Part shown: positions 43,096 through 52,125 of the stretch, in pieces
How positions within the stretch are numbered: position 1 is the stretch's first letter
How the letters are laid out: every line of letters starts with the position of its first letter
DNA from: Novosphingobium endophyticum
GTDB lineage: Bacteria > Pseudomonadota > Alphaproteobacteria > Sphingomonadales > Sphingomonadaceae
NCBI RefSeq assembly: GCF_014640675.1
Contig: NZ_BMHK01000001.1
Span: 1-64,000, forward strand
Direction: 5' to 3'
DNA: 64,000 bases
Made by a program: the position numbers and the translations under genes
The notes under the pieces: generated by a model
Told to the model about the DNA's origin: nothing
What the model saw: the letters and a program-made list of their open reading frames with translations, nothing else
Database searches by the model: none

Positions 43096-43194
43096 GGATG
43101 CAGGACAGCAGTCCATTTCCCCGCGGCCATCAACGCTCCGGCCAGACCGACCAGTGCCCGGCCGAAGCTCGAAATCCATCTTTCGCCTGCCGGC

Positions 43195-43713
43195 TTACCG
43201 GGAAGCCAGCGCGAAAACCGGCCCGCGCTTTCCGGCAAGCAGTTGATCGGCTGCCTCGACCAGAGTTTCACGCCCCTGCACCGTTGACAGATTGCGCGCG
43301 ACCTCGCGCAGCTCGGAGCAGCTCAGCCAGGGGTGACCGCCGCCGTATTCGTTGGCCATGACCACACTCATGCGGTCGAGCGCCCTGACCGCGCCTTTCG
43401 CGCCGTGGCGCTTCGCCAGATCCTCCCTGAGTTCGCGATTGGCCGCATTGAGTTCGCTCAGGTGCTTGCGGGAGAAGTTCCCGTAGTCGTCGGTGAAGGC
43501 ATCCGGCGTCGTTCGGCAGCGCAGGCCGGTGACCATCAGCATGATGTCCAGACGGCGCAGTTTTTCGGCATCACCGCTGGCGGCATGTGCCGGCGTCGCC
43601 AGCCCCAGCCCGATCGCGGCGACGATCCCCGCGATCGACGCCCACAGCAAACCGCGCTCTCCCCGCGCTGTCGATGTCGGATGAGCGTCCGCCCCAAAAT
43701 TGCAACTCCCCAT
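43195..43713 (-). CDS. Secreted small protein of unknown function
   Basis: A 172-residue protein with a signal-like N-terminal segment (LLWASIAGIVAAIGLGLAT, cleavage after AHA). The mature part is helical, with four Cys-free helices plus two Cys (LRCRTTPDAF and HPWLSCSELRE) that could form a disulfide. It has features in common with small sphingomonad proteins that sit upstream of ahcY and are sometimes named after it; there is no enzymatic motif to support that name. It is separated from ahcY by a 221-bp gap on the same strand. I do not recognise a function. Confidence 0.7.
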   Translation of the reverse strand: MGSCNFGADAHPTSTARGERGLLWASIAGIVAAIGLGLATPAHAASGDAEKLRRLDIMLMVTGLRCRTTPDAFTDDYGNFSRKHLSELNAANRELREDLAKRHGAKGAVRALDRMSVVMANEYGGGHPWLSCSELREVARNLSTVQGRETLVEAADQLLAGKRGPVFALASR

Positions 43714-43891
43714 TTCTCAGTCCCCCTCCCGCGGGGTGAGTCCCGCGCGAGACCGAGAATCGACCCGTTCGTTTACCGGGCGTTCAATGGCTACCCTGAA
43801 TCAAAATTTACCATCATGAGGCGTTGCTGGAATACCAAGGGCGCCTATATCTCCCGGCATTGCGCTTTACTTGCAGGAAAGGATGTATCCC

Positions 43892-44371
43892 ATGACCATC
43901 TCCGTCGGAGACAAGCTGCCCGACATCAAACTGATGAAGGCTGGCGAGAGCGGACCCGAGCCGGTCCAGACCGCCGACTACTTCGCCGGCAGGAAAGTTG
44001 CGCTGTTCTCGGTCCCGGGCGCGTTCACCCCGACCTGCTCGGCCAAGCACCTGCCGGGGTTCGTCGAGAAGGCTTCCGAACTCAAGGCCAAGGGCATCGA
44101 CGAGATTGCCTGCACCGCCGTCAACGATGCATTCGTCATGGGCGCGTGGAACAAGGCCTCGGGCTCGGATGACGTGACCATGCTGGCGGACGGCAACGGC
44201 GATCTCGCCAAGGCCGTGGGCCTCGTCATGGACGGTTCGGGCTTCGGCATGGGCAGCCGCGGGCAGCGCTATTCGATGGTCGTCAACGATGGCGTTGTCG
44301 AACAGCTCAACGTCGAGGCGCCCGGCACGTTCGAGGTCAGCTCGGCCGAATACATGCTCGGCAAGCTCTGA
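43892..44371 (+). CDS. Peroxiredoxin, Prx5 type
   Basis: A 159-residue peroxiredoxin with the start at ATG 43892, preceded by GGAAAGG. The peroxidatic Cys lies in VPGAFTPTCSAKHLPGF, the signature of the Prx5 subgroup. IACTAVNDAFVMGAW and GMGSRGQRYSMVVNDGVVE are further family blocks. No obvious resolving Cys is present in the C-terminal half; one Cys occurs in EIACTAVN. The enzyme detoxifies hydrogen peroxide and organic peroxides in the cytoplasm, using glutathione/glutaredoxin or thioredoxin. It is a single-gene unit closed by the strong terminator at 44397. Confidence 0.93.
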   Translation: MTISVGDKLPDIKLMKAGESGPEPVQTADYFAGRKVALFSVPGAFTPTCSAKHLPGFVEKASELKAKGIDEIACTAVNDAFVMGAWNKASGSDDVTMLADGNGDLAKAVGLVMDGSGFGMGSRGQRYSMVVNDGVVEQLNVEAPGTFEVSSAEYMLGKL

Positions 44372-44396
44372 ACGAACGTTCGGGACAGATTGAGAG

Positions 44397-44430
44397 GGGC
44401 GGCCCGCCATGACGGTGGGCCGCCCTTTTT
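44397..44430 (+). terminator. Rho-independent terminator of the peroxiredoxin gene
   Basis: GGGCGGCCCGCC and GGTGGGCCGCCC pair over 12 positions (one G-T) around an ATGAC loop, followed by TTTTT. It begins 26 bases past the stop codon. This is a textbook intrinsic terminator. Confidence 0.92.
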
Positions 44431-44537
44431 CGCATCTTCGGCGGCCGGCCCGCCATCAGCGGGGTGATGAACGACGATCGCCGGTTGCTCCCCGCCCCCG
44501 GTGAAGTTAGCACGGCGCGCACAAGCGAGGAGATATC

Positions 44538-45230
44538 ATGGCACGTTCGGTTATCGTCACGGGTGGTTTCGGCATTCTCGGCCAGGCAGTGGCGCAAGCC
44601 TTCGCCGCGGCCGGCGACAAGGTCGCCCGCATCGACTACGCGCCGCGCCCTTCCGAACCGATCGCGGGCGCGCTGGACATCGGCGGCGTGGACCTGACCG
44701 ATTCCGCCGCAACCCAGGCAGCGCTCAACAAGGTGATCGCGGCCCATGGCGGGATCGACGTGCTCGTCAATGTCGCGGGCGGATTTGCCTGGGAAACGGT
44801 AGAGGGCGGCTCGCTCGACACGTTCGCCAGGATGCATGCGATGAACGTGACGACCAATGCGACTGTCACCAAGCTCGCCCTTCCCTCGCTCAAGGCTTCG
44901 GGAGCGGGCCGCATCGTCAACATCGGCGCTGGCGGCGCGGTGAAGGCGGCGATGGGCATGGGCGCCTATGCCGCTTCCAAGTCCGGCGTCCATCGCCTGA
45001 CCGAAGCGCTGGCGGAGGAACTTTCCGGTACGAGCGTGACGGTCAACGCTGTCCTGCCCAGCATTATCGACACGCCCACCAACCGTGCCGATATGCCCGA
45101 TGCCGATTTCTCGACCTGGGTAAAGCCCTCGGCAATCGCCGAAGTGATCGCCTTCCTTGCATCCGACGCGAGCCGCGCCGTAACCGGCGCGCTGATCCCG
45201 GTCACACGCGGCGACACATCGGCGAACTAG
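44538..45230 (+). CDS. SDR-family oxidoreductase
   Basis: A 230-residue short-chain dehydrogenase. The cofactor motif is VIVTGGFGILGQAVAQ, a GxxGxxG variant (GGFGILG) of the usual TGxxxGxG. An acidic Asp in KVARIDYAPRP after strand 2 suggests NAD preference. VNVAGGFAWETVEGG replaces the typical NNAG. Catalytic Ser lies in IVNIGAGGAV (here Gly-rich, so Ser is not obvious), with Tyr and Lys in AYAASKSGVHRL. Because the Ser position reads GAGG rather than SS, catalysis might be altered. Ribosome-binding site GAGGAGA. It is followed by a pseudogene rather than by a partner gene; its role is unknown. Confidence 0.82.
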   Translation: MARSVIVTGGFGILGQAVAQAFAAAGDKVARIDYAPRPSEPIAGALDIGGVDLTDSAATQAALNKVIAAHGGIDVLVNVAGGFAWETVEGGSLDTFARMHAMNVTTNATVTKLALPSLKASGAGRIVNIGAGGAVKAAMGMGAYAASKSGVHRLTEALAEELSGTSVTVNAVLPSIIDTPTNRADMPDADFSTWVKPSAIAEVIAFLASDASRAVTGALIPVTRGDTSAN

Positions 45231-45338
45231 GACTACCGTTCCATTTGCATCCGTCTGCCGACCATATATCCGGCGGCCCCTATATTCAGCGGGCACTTGG
45301 AGGAATGCTGGTGATCGGCCGCGAGATTTGCGCGGTGC

Positions 45339-45690
45339 AGGGCGTGATCGGCGATGCCGCCTTCGTCGGCGACACGCTGTTCATGCCCGACTATGGCACC
45401 GCCCGAGCCGACTTCCCCCGGCGATGCGCGCACGCTTGTACCGCTCGATCCGCCGTCTTATGCAACTCCCCATGATACGCACGTATTCCTGTGCCACGAC
45501 TACAAGGCCCCCGGCCGCGAAGACTACGTCTGGGAGACAACGATCGGTGCCGAAAAAGCCCGCAACGTCCATATCCACGAGGACGTGACCGAGACCGAGT
45601 TCGTCGCCATGCGCGAGGCCGGCGACGCGATTGCAGGCCGTCGGGCGCGATGTTCACGCGCAGGCATTCACTTTCGCTAAGCGTCAAGAA
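45339..45690 (+). pseudogene. Frameshifted metallo-beta-lactamase-fold hydrolase remnant
   Basis: The sequence begins in one frame with VIGDAAFVGDTLFMPDYGTARADFP. It continues in a second frame with GDART, in a third with LYRSIRRLMQLP, and returns to the second with HDTHVFLCHDYKAPGRED and VWETTIGAEKARNVHIHEDVTETEFVAMR. Joined in order, these are the C-terminal half of an MBL-fold protein of the Blh/persulfide-dioxygenase-like type: the metal ligands D in GDTLF and H in CHDYKAPG are recognisable. At least three indels (near 45420, 45436 and 45470) break the frame, and the N-terminal half with the HxHxDH motif is gone. It is a clear pseudogene between an SDR and trmFO. Confidence 0.85.
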
Positions 45691-45707
45691 CGGGTAGGCG
45701 CGTGAGC

Positions 45708-47051
45708 ATGACGACCCACCCCACCATTTACGACGTTCACATCATCGGCGGCGGTCTCGCCGGCAGCGAGGCGGCCTGGCAGCTCGCCCGTCGCGGCATT
45801 CGCGTTCGCCTGTCGGAAATGCGCGGCACCGGGCAGCGTTCGCCTGCGCACCAGACGGACGGACTTGCCGAGCTGGTCTGCTCCAACTCGTTCCGTTCCG
45901 ACGACGACGAGAAGAATGCTGTGGGCCTGCTCCACCATGAAATGCGCCGCTGCGATTCGCTCATCATGGCCGCCGCCGCCAAGGCGCAGGTCCCGGCGGG
46001 CAGCGCCCTCGCGGTGGACCGCGATGTCTTTTCCGCCGAAGTCGAGGCACGGCTTGCCGCGCTTCCCTCGCTCGACATCGGGCGCGAGCGGATCGACACG
46101 CTGCCCGAGGCCGGACTCACTCTCGTTGCCACCGGCCCGCTGACCGCCGAGGCGCTGGCGGGCAGCATCGGCCGCGCCACGGGAGCCGAAAGCCTCGCTT
46201 TCTTCGATGCCATCGCGCCGATTGTCTACCGTGAGACAATCGACATGGACATATGCTGGATGGCCTCGCGCTGGGATAAGGGAGAGACCAAGGACTACAT
46301 CAATTGTCCGATGGACAAGGACCAGTACCTTGCCTTCCACGCCGGGCTGATCGAGGGCGAGAAGAGCGTTTTCAAGGAGTGGGAAGCAAACACGCCCTAT
46401 TTCGACGGCTGCATGCCAATAGAGGTCATGGCCGAACGCGGCGTCGACACCTTGCGCTTCGGCCCGATGAAGCCGGTGGGGCTCGACAACCCGCGGACCG
46501 GGCGATGGCCCTATGCCGTGGTGCAGCTCAGGCAGGACAACAAGCTGGGCACGCTGTGGAACATGGTGGGCTTCCAGACCAAGTTGAAACATGCCGAGCA
46601 GGTCCGCCTGTTCCGCACGATCCCGGGCCTCGAAAAGGCGGAGTTCGCTCGCCTCGGCGGCCTGCACCGCAATACGTTCCTCAATTCGCCGCTGCTCCTC
46701 GACCGGCAGCTTCGCCTGAAAAGCGCGCCGCATGTCCGCTTCGCCGGCCAGATTACCGGCTGCGAAGGCTACGTCGAGAGCGCCGCCGTCGGCCTGATGG
46801 CGGGATTGATGACGGCCGCCCAACTGCGCGGGCTTGAGTGGCAGAGCCCGCCCCGCACGACTGCCTTGGGCGCGCTTCTCTCGCATATCACCGGCGACGC
46901 CGAGGCGGAGAGCTATCAACCGATGAATGTCAATTTCGGCCTTTTCCCGCCGCTGCACGACGTCAAGAAAAAGCAGCGCAAGGAAGCCTACACCGCACGC
47001 GCCAAGGCGGACATCGGCGCCTGGGTGGAGACGCTGACCACGGCGGCGTGA
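45708..47051 (+). CDS. trmFO: TrmFO, folate/FAD-dependent tRNA(U54) 5-methyltransferase
   Basis: A 447-residue flavoprotein starting at ATG 45708 (GTG 45702 is an alternative). The FAD-binding motif is [17 protein letters not shown], followed by the family stretch [20 protein letters not shown]. Other conserved blocks are [25 protein letters not shown]-like [15 protein letters not shown], and [28 protein letters not shown] lies near the end. It makes ribothymidine at position 54 of tRNA using methylene-tetrahydrofolate. TrmFO replaces SAM-dependent TrmA in Firmicutes and many alphaproteobacteria. The length is normal. Confidence 0.96.
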   Translation: MTTHPTIYDVHIIGGGLAGSEAAWQLARRGIRVRLSEMRGTGQRSPAHQTDGLAELVCSNSFRSDDDEKNAVGLLHHEMRRCDSLIMAAAAKAQVPAGSALAVDRDVFSAEVEARLAALPSLDIGRERIDTLPEAGLTLVATGPLTAEALAGSIGRATGAESLAFFDAIAPIVYRETIDMDICWMASRWDKGETKDYINCPMDKDQYLAFHAGLIEGEKSVFKEWEANTPYFDGCMPIEVMAERGVDTLRFGPMKPVGLDNPRTGRWPYAVVQLRQDNKLGTLWNMVGFQTKLKHAEQVRLFRTIPGLEKAEFARLGGLHRNTFLNSPLLLDRQLRLKSAPHVRFAGQITGCEGYVESAAVGLMAGLMTAAQLRGLEWQSPPRTTALGALLSHITGDAEAESYQPMNVNFGLFPPLHDVKKKQRKEAYTARAKADIGAWVETLTTAA

Positions 47052-47060
47052 AACCAAGCC

Positions 47061-47522
47061 TCAGCACGAACAGCGGGGTTTCGGCTTGCTCGGCGGAGGT
47101 GCGCTGCGGCGAAATTCCCCCGGCGTGAGCCAGTCGTTGCCGTCGACGTCGGCATAGTCGAATTTGTCGACCGTCGTGACTGCCCATTCCTCGAAGGTCA
47201 GCAGGTTGTTGCCGTCCTTGTCGAGGTCGCGGAAGCCGGACGTACGGGTGGAAAGCATCTCGTTGCCCGTAATGCGCCCATCGTTGTCGCGGTCGTAGCG
47301 TCCGAAACGCCGCTGCTCGCGGGTCAGCTCGGTAGCTTCGGGCAGCTCAGGTCCGACGAGATCGGCAATTTCCGCGCTGGGCAGTTCTTCCGGGCCGGCA
47401 TCGTCAGACGGCACTTCCGGCGGCGGCGCACCCTCTTCGACTTCCGCCCTTCCCTGTAGCCAGAACAGGCCCACCGAAGCCAGCACCAGCGCAGCCAGAG
47501 CCCCGAGGACGAAACGATTCAA
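47061..47522 (-). CDS. Membrane-anchored EF-hand protein
   Basis: A 153-residue protein. An N-terminal hydrophobic segment (FVLGALAALVLASVGLFWL) acts as signal or anchor, followed by an acidic Pro/Glu-rich stretch. Three calcium-binding EF-hand loops are visible: DRDNDGRITGNE, DLDKDGNNLLTFEE (loop from DKDG) and DVDGNDWLTPGE. The tail ends in PPSKPKPRCSC. It is probably periplasmic and binds calcium. It is convergent with trmFO with only nine bases between the genes. The function beyond calcium binding is unknown; such proteins are common in sphingomonads. Confidence 0.85.
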   Translation of the reverse strand: MNRFVLGALAALVLASVGLFWLQGRAEVEEGAPPPEVPSDDAGPEELPSAEIADLVGPELPEATELTREQRRFGRYDRDNDGRITGNEMLSTRTSGFRDLDKDGNNLLTFEEWAVTTVDKFDYADVDGNDWLTPGEFRRSAPPPSKPKPRCSC

Positions 47523-47604
47523 GTCGGCCCCTCCGTCATGGCGGGGAGTCTACGGCGTCGGAAGCCCTCGGTGAAATTACAAAGTCTTCATGCGCCGGCC
47601 ACCA

Positions 47605-48303
47605 TCAGAAGCCGAGCAATCCCAGCCTCATTGCCTTGAGCAAGGCCGCCGGCGATCTGGCACCGGCCTCCTCCCCCGTTGCAAGGCGGCGCTCGGCAAG
47701 GCCGTGAAGCACCAGCAGGGGCCGCAACGCGCGCGAGACGCGGGGCTTTCCGCCGCTGTCCGCCTCCAGCATGGCAGCCGCCGTCCCGCGTTCCTGATCA
47801 TTGCCGAGCCGCATCGCAAGATCGGCGAGCGCCCACCTTCTGCCCAGGTCGCGAGCGGCGGCGGATTCGCCGGGCCGGTTCAGCGCGGCGGACAAGGCCG
47901 CGAAGGCCTCTCCCCGACCTGCAGCCATGGCCTCGATCGCGTCCTGAGGCAGCGGCGCCGCACCGGTCAGGGCCTCCCAGCCATCCACCAGAGCCGAGAG
48001 CGCCGTATGCGCCCCGTTCCAGCTGCGCAGTGCCGCAAGCAATGGCTCGCCCATGGGCCATGCGTTGCCGTCCTGTTGGAGCGTCTCTCGCCACCAGGCG
48101 AGCCGCAACTGCGCCAGCATCGGCTCGCGCGAGTTGCGCAGCAGCCCGGCGAGCCGCGTATCGAGCGCGAACAACGCCAATGTCGGCAGCCGGGCGGAAG
48201 CCGGCGCATACGACAGCGCCAGCCGTTCGATTATCGGCAAGGTCCCGAGCAGAGCCTTTTCGGGGCCGGGATCGGAATGCGCAGGATTTGGACTTAGGGG
48301 CAC
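47605..48303 (-). CDS. Squalene/phytoene-synthase-like protein
   Basis: A 232-residue helical protein with the segment RLAGLLRNSREPMLAQLRLAWWRETL, the best preserved block of the squalene/phytoene synthase fold. The two Asp-rich motifs (DXXXD) needed to bind prenyl diphosphates are not present at the expected places, so catalysis is doubtful. Such short family members resemble the mitochondrial complex I assembly factor NDUFAF6 group. No carotenoid genes flank it. I infer a non-catalytic or assembly role rather than phytoene synthesis. It is a lone gene between the EF-hand protein and the first Tad triad. Confidence 0.72.
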   Translation of the reverse strand: MPLSPNPAHSDPGPEKALLGTLPIIERLALSYAPASARLPTLALFALDTRLAGLLRNSREPMLAQLRLAWWRETLQQDGNAWPMGEPLLAALRSWNGAHTALSALVDGWEALTGAAPLPQDAIEAMAAGRGEAFAALSAALNRPGESAAARDLGRRWALADLAMRLGNDQERGTAAAMLEADSGGKPRVSRALRPLLVLHGLAERRLATGEEAGARSPAALLKAMRLGLLGF

Positions 48304-48452
48304 GCCAGTCCCCCTAGACCGGAAAGGCCTTCGTGCAAGCCCTTAGTGCCGGTCCATCGCTACGAAACCATTAACCAATTCGCTTCACGCGCCAACAACC
48401 CTGCGGCGGGTATTAAATTTTATTCATTGCAGTGTCACGGGAGGTGTCACCG

Positions 48453-49754
48453 ATGCTCGGAGGGGTGCGTTATCTGACCCGGAGGTTCGTCCGCGAGCGC
48501 GGAGGCAATGCCATGATGATGGTGGCGTTGGGCCTCCCCGCACTTATCGGGGCGATCGGCTACGGCGTCGATACGGCGCAGTGGTATATGTGGCAGCGCG
48601 AGTTGCAACATTCCGTCGATCAGGCGGCAATCGGCGGCGCGTGGGCTCTCGCCTACGATGAAGATGCCGACTACACCACTCGCGCCAAGCAGGAATTCAA
48701 CGCCAACCAGCACCTCACCGCCGAATTCGCCAGCCCCCCGACGATCAAGCTCGCCAATTTCGAAGGCGGGTTCAACAACAGCGTCCTGGTGACGGCCACA
48801 GTCACGCGTGAACTGCCATTCACCGGTATGCTGCTCGATCGACCCACGACGGTTGGGGCCCGCGCTCAGGCCATGTTCCGGGAAGGTTCGAAATACAACG
48901 CCTGCCTCATCACCCTGAAGGAGGATGGGACGACTTTCCAGATCGGCGGCAATGCCCATGTCATCGCCAACTGCGGTCTCGGTGCGCTTTCCTGCAGCGA
49001 CGATGCTATCGTAATCGACGGAAGCGCGACGATAGAGACGACCTCTATCGCCACATGCGGTACGGTAAGTGCTCCCGACGAACTCGAATCTGTCGTGGCT
49101 GAAGAGGTCACAGGCCTGTCGGACGTCTATGGCGACATTCCGATCCCACAGCCCGAACCCAACACAGACAGGACGAAAGACAAATACTGCGAGGGCAACG
49201 GCAACAACGCAATCGCCAATCTCCAACCGGGCGTATACGTTGGCGGGTACACCGCCAAATGCGCCACGAACTTCGAAAGCGGCGTCTACTTCTTCGATGG
49301 CGGCACACTCGATCTGTCGACCAACGCTGCCGTGATCGGCAAAAACGTCCTCTTCGTCCTGCGCAATGGAGCCGAGATCAAGCTGGGCGGCCAGGGCGGG
49401 ACCGGTTCGATCACGCTCACGCCAATGCAGGAGGGGGACTTTCAGGGCGGGCCTTACGCAGCTGACGCCGATCGCTTGGCGCAGATGCTCATCATCGAAG
49501 ACAAGACCGGCGAAACCGAGCCCGCGGCGCACCAGATCAATGGCAACTCCAAGCTCAACATCGAAGGCGTGCTGTATCTGGCAAATGGCGATGTGCAGAT
49601 CAACGGCGACTCGGGAACGACGAGCAAGCTTTGTTTCCAAATCTCGGCCTGGACGCTGGACATACGTGGCAGCGCCTATCTGAGGACGCTGTGCGACTAC
49701 GACGACAGTTCCGAACTTGGAACGTCCACACCCGGCGTGAGGCTCGTGGTATGA
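48453..49754 (+). CDS. TadG-like pilus-assembly protein (first triad)
   Basis: A 433-residue protein with the start at ATG 48453, preceded by CGGGAGGTG. A basic N-terminus (TRRFVRERGGNAMMMVALGL) leads into one hydrophobic TadE/G-type helix with GYGVDTAQWYMWQRELQHSVDQAA, as in TadG-like N-terminal domains. The long extracytoplasmic part is rich in Asn, Gly and Thr and has repeated beta-strand-like units (GVYFFDGGTLDLSTN, VLFVLRNGAEIKLGGQG, GVLYLANGDVQINGDSG), resembling a beta-helix. Three to four Cys pairs are present. It likely is a surface component of a Tad (tight adherence) pilus. The next two genes overlap it in turn and encode TadE-like pseudopilins. Confidence 0.82.
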   Translation: MLGGVRYLTRRFVRERGGNAMMMVALGLPALIGAIGYGVDTAQWYMWQRELQHSVDQAAIGGAWALAYDEDADYTTRAKQEFNANQHLTAEFASPPTIKLANFEGGFNNSVLVTATVTRELPFTGMLLDRPTTVGARAQAMFREGSKYNACLITLKEDGTTFQIGGNAHVIANCGLGALSCSDDAIVIDGSATIETTSIATCGTVSAPDELESVVAEEVTGLSDVYGDIPIPQPEPNTDRTKDKYCEGNGNNAIANLQPGVYVGGYTAKCATNFESGVYFFDGGTLDLSTNAAVIGKNVLFVLRNGAEIKLGGQGGTGSITLTPMQEGDFQGGPYAADADRLAQMLIIEDKTGETEPAAHQINGNSKLNIEGVLYLANGDVQINGDSGTTSKLCFQISAWTLDIRGSAYLRTLCDYDDSSELGTSTPGVRLVV

Positions 49755-50206
49755 AGCGCCGCGCTCTTCGCCATCTGCGACAGGACAGACATGGCACGAT
49801 GGCCATCGAAACGGCTCTCGTCGCGCCCCTGCTCGCCTTGATGGCGCTCGGAACCTTTGAGGTCGGCATGCTGGTATCGCGACAGCAGGAATTGCAGAGT
49901 TCGGCCAGTGAAGCCGAGGGCATCGTCCTGGCCGCTGCCGGCGGCACCGGAACCCCCTCCGACAAGATCAAGCAAGTACTCCAGGATTCACTGGGACTCA
50001 GCGCCGAGCAAGTCACGCTGGAACAACGATTCCGCTGCAACGCCACCAGCACCCTGACAACCGACGCATCGACCTGCGATAGCGATCAGCCAATCTATCA
50101 GTATGTGCGGCTAACCGTGACCGACACCTACACACCGATCTGGACGGAATTCGGAGTAGGGTCGCCAATCACCTACAACGTCGAACGTACGATTCAGGTG
50201 CAATGA
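49751..50206 (+). CDS. TadE-like pseudopilin
   Basis: A 151-residue protein starting with ATG 49751, overlapping the TadG-like stop by four bases. The prepilin-like N-terminus is basic (MKRRALRHLRQD), followed by GTMAIETALVAPLLALMALGTFEVGML: the Glu in AIETALVAP is the conserved Glu+5-type residue of TadE. A coiled or helical segment and a C-terminal beta-rich part with two Cys follow. TadE proteins are minor pilins processed by the CpaA/TadV peptidase, a gene for which lies at the right edge of the window. Confidence 0.85.
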   Translation: MKRRALRHLRQDRHGTMAIETALVAPLLALMALGTFEVGMLVSRQQELQSSASEAEGIVLAAAGGTGTPSDKIKQVLQDSLGLSAEQVTLEQRFRCNATSTLTTDASTCDSDQPIYQYVRLTVTDTYTPIWTEFGVGSPITYNVERTIQVQ

Positions 50207-50652
50207 TGCGCTTGCTACGCCAAAGCCGGCCCGCGACATTCATAGCCGACAAACGCGGTGGCGTGCTGGTGGAATTCGCCCTGCTTGCCCCGATCTTCAT
50301 CACGCTGCTCGTCGGCGTCGTCCAGATCGGCCTGCACATCCAGAATTCGAACGCCGTTCGCAATCTGGCCTCCGATGGCGCGCGATTTGCCGTCATCGAG
50401 TACCAACGCGGCCAGCAAAGCCCGACCGAGATCATCGAAACCTGGATTCGCTCACGTGGGGTCGGTGGCAGGTACAATCTCAATACCGACCGGCTGGGTG
50501 TCACTGTCACGACGCAGACCAGCCGCATCCCCGATACGATCGAAATGAACATTCAGATCACTTACGATGCGCCGGATTTCCTCGCCTTCGTCGACGGGGA
50601 TATCCTGCAGCTCAAGTATGAACGGCCCGTATTCCTGCTGAAACCTGCATAG
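50203..50652 (+). CDS. TadE-like pseudopilin
   Basis: A 149-residue TadE-like protein, overlapping the previous gene by four bases. The N-terminal motif is RGGVLVEFALLAPIFITLLVGVVQIGL, with Glu in place for prepilin-type processing. The extracytoplasmic part (RSRGVGGRYNLNTDRLGVTV) is short and lacks Cys. The tail ends YERPVFLLKPA. It completes a TadG-TadE-TadE triad. No other Tad machinery genes follow; pdhB lies convergently 42 bp away. Confidence 0.83.
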   Translation: MMRLLRQSRPATFIADKRGGVLVEFALLAPIFITLLVGVVQIGLHIQNSNAVRNLASDGARFAVIEYQRGQQSPTEIIETWIRSRGVGGRYNLNTDRLGVTVTTQTSRIPDTIEMNIQITYDAPDFLAFVDGDILQLKYERPVFLLKPA

Positions 50653-50656
50653 CGGA

Positions 50657-50676
50657 CGCCCGCGTTGCTGCGGGCG
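50657..50676. terminator. Possible bidirectional terminator hairpin
   Basis: CGCCCGC (50657-50663) and GCGGGCG (50670-50676) pair around GTTGCT in the gap between the convergent TadE-like gene and pdhB. No strong T-run follows on either strand, so this is a modest candidate. Confidence 0.4.
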
Positions 50677-50694
50677 ATCCTCTATGCAGCCATC

Positions 50695-52125
50695 TCAGCC
50701 CCGATAGCACACCTTTTTCACGGCCTCGACAATGCGCGCCGCGTCGATCAGCGACGCCTTCTCGAGGTTGGCGGCGTAAGGCAGCGGCACATCCTCGTTG
50801 CAGACGCGCACGACCGGGGCGTCGAGATTGTCGAAGCCCTCTTCCATGCAGATCGCGGAAATTTCCGAGGCAATCGAGCAGACCGGGAAGCCCTCCTCGG
50901 CGACGACGATACGGTTCGTCCTGGCCAGACTGTCGAGCACGGTCTGCTTGTCGAGCGGGCGTAGCGTGCGCAAGTCGATGACTTCGGCATCAATGCCCTC
51001 GCCCGCCAGGGTTTCCGCGGCTTCGAGTGCAAGACCGACACCGATCGAGTAGGACACGATGGTCACATCGCTGCCCTCGCGCACGATCCGCGCCTTGCCG
51101 ATCGGCAGGACATGATCGTCAAGTTCGGGCAGTTCGAACGAACGGCCATAGACCAGCTCGTTCTCCAGGAACACCACAGGGTCCTCGCTGCGGATCGCGG
51201 CCTTGAGCAGGCCCTTCGCGTCCGACGCGTCGTAGGGCGCGATGACCACCAGCCCCGGCACGTTGGCGTACCACGGTCCGTAATTCTGCGAATGCTGCGC
51301 GCCCACGCGCGCGGCTGCGCCATTCGGTCCGCGAAACACGACCGGGCAGCGCATCTGGCCGCCGGACATATAATTGGTCTTCGCCGCCGAGTTGATGATG
51401 TGGTCGATCGCCTGCATGGCGAAGTTGAACGTCATGAACTCGATGATGGGCCTGAGACCGCCCATGGCGGCGCCGGTGCCGATGCCGGCAAAGCCATATT
51501 CGGTGATCGGCGTGTCGATGACGCGCTTCGGTCCGAACTCGTCGAGCAGGCCTTGCGTCACCTTGTAGGCACCCTGATACTCGGCGACTTCCTCGCCCAT
51601 CACGAAAACGCGCTCGTCGCGGCGCATTTCCTCGGCCATGGCATCGCGCAGTGCCTCGCGCACGGTCGCCGTCTTCATGTTGGTGCCGGCGGGGATTACG
51701 GGGTCCTTGCGGGGCTGGACCTCACTCTCGAGCTGCGCGGAGCCGCCTTCTGATTTCGCGGCCTTGGCTTGCGAATCACCGGCTTCCTCAGCCTTCTCGG
51801 CCTTCTCGGCCTTCTCCGGTGCTTCGGTCTTCTCCGGTGCTTCGGTCTTCTTGGCGGGCGCCTCGACAGCCGACGCGTCTTCGTCCTCGCCGGCGATCAG
51901 CGCGATCACCGTCCCGACCTTCACGCCTTCGGTGCCTTCGGGCACAACGATCCTGCCGACCGTGCCTTCATCGACCGCTTCGAATTCCATCGTCGCCTTG
52001 TCGGTTTCGATCTCGGCAAGGATGTCGCCCGAGGAAACCTCGTCGCCTTCCTTGACCAGCCATTTGGAAAGTTTGCCCTCTTCCATGGTCGGCGAGAGCG
52101 CGGGCATCTTCAGTTCGATCGCCAT
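50695..52125 (-). CDS. pdhB: Pyruvate dehydrogenase E1 beta subunit with lipoyl domain
   Basis: A 476-residue E1-beta. Residues 1-78 are a biotinyl-lipoyl domain ([20 protein letters not shown]; lipoyl Lys in ETDKATMEF). An Ala/Glu/Pro/Lys linker follows, with tandem repeats of EKA(E) and APEKTE. The E1-beta catalytic part starts near residue 150 ([34 protein letters not shown]), with [20 protein letters not shown]. The fusion of a lipoyl domain to E1-beta is usual in alphaproteobacteria. It overlaps pdhA by one base. No E2 gene is adjacent: pseudopilin genes lie where pdhC might be expected. Confidence 0.96.
   Translation of the reverse strand: MAIELKMPALSPTMEEGKLSKWLVKEGDEVSSGDILAEIETDKATMEFEAVDEGTVGRIVVPEGTEGVKVGTVIALIAGEDEDASAVEAPAKKTEAPEKTEAPEKAEKAEKAEEAGDSQAKAAKSEGGSAQLESEVQPRKDPVIPAGTNMKTATVREALRDAMAEEMRRDERVFVMGEEVAEYQGAYKVTQGLLDEFGPKRVIDTPITEYGFAGIGTGAAMGGLRPIIEFMTFNFAMQAIDHIINSAAKTNYMSGGQMRCPVVFRGPNGAAARVGAQHSQNYGPWYANVPGLVVIAPYDASDAKGLLKAAIRSEDPVVFLENELVYGRSFELPELDDHVLPIGKARIVREGSDVTIVSYSIGVGLALEAAETLAGEGIDAEVIDLRTLRPLDKQTVLDSLARTNRIVVAEEGFPVCSIASEISAICMEEGFDNLDAPVVRVCNEDVPLPYAANLEKASLIDAARIVEAVKKVCYRG
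51791..51852 (-). repeat. Tandem repeats in the pdhB linker
   Basis: Three copies of a 9-base unit (GCCTTCTCG/C, 51791-51817) are followed by two copies of an 18-base unit (GGTGCTTCGGTCTTCTCC, 51818-51852). They encode the Ala/Glu/Lys repeats of the flexible lipoyl-domain linker. The number of copies probably varies between strains by slippage. Confidence 0.75.

Noticed and set aside
42974..43194. SAM or SAH riboswitch upstream of ahcY
   Set aside because: I could not fold the leader into a known riboswitch pattern; the SahR-like palindrome is a simpler explanation.
51791..51852. CRISPR-like repeats
   Set aside because: Short contiguous tandem units without spacers inside the pdhB coding sequence.
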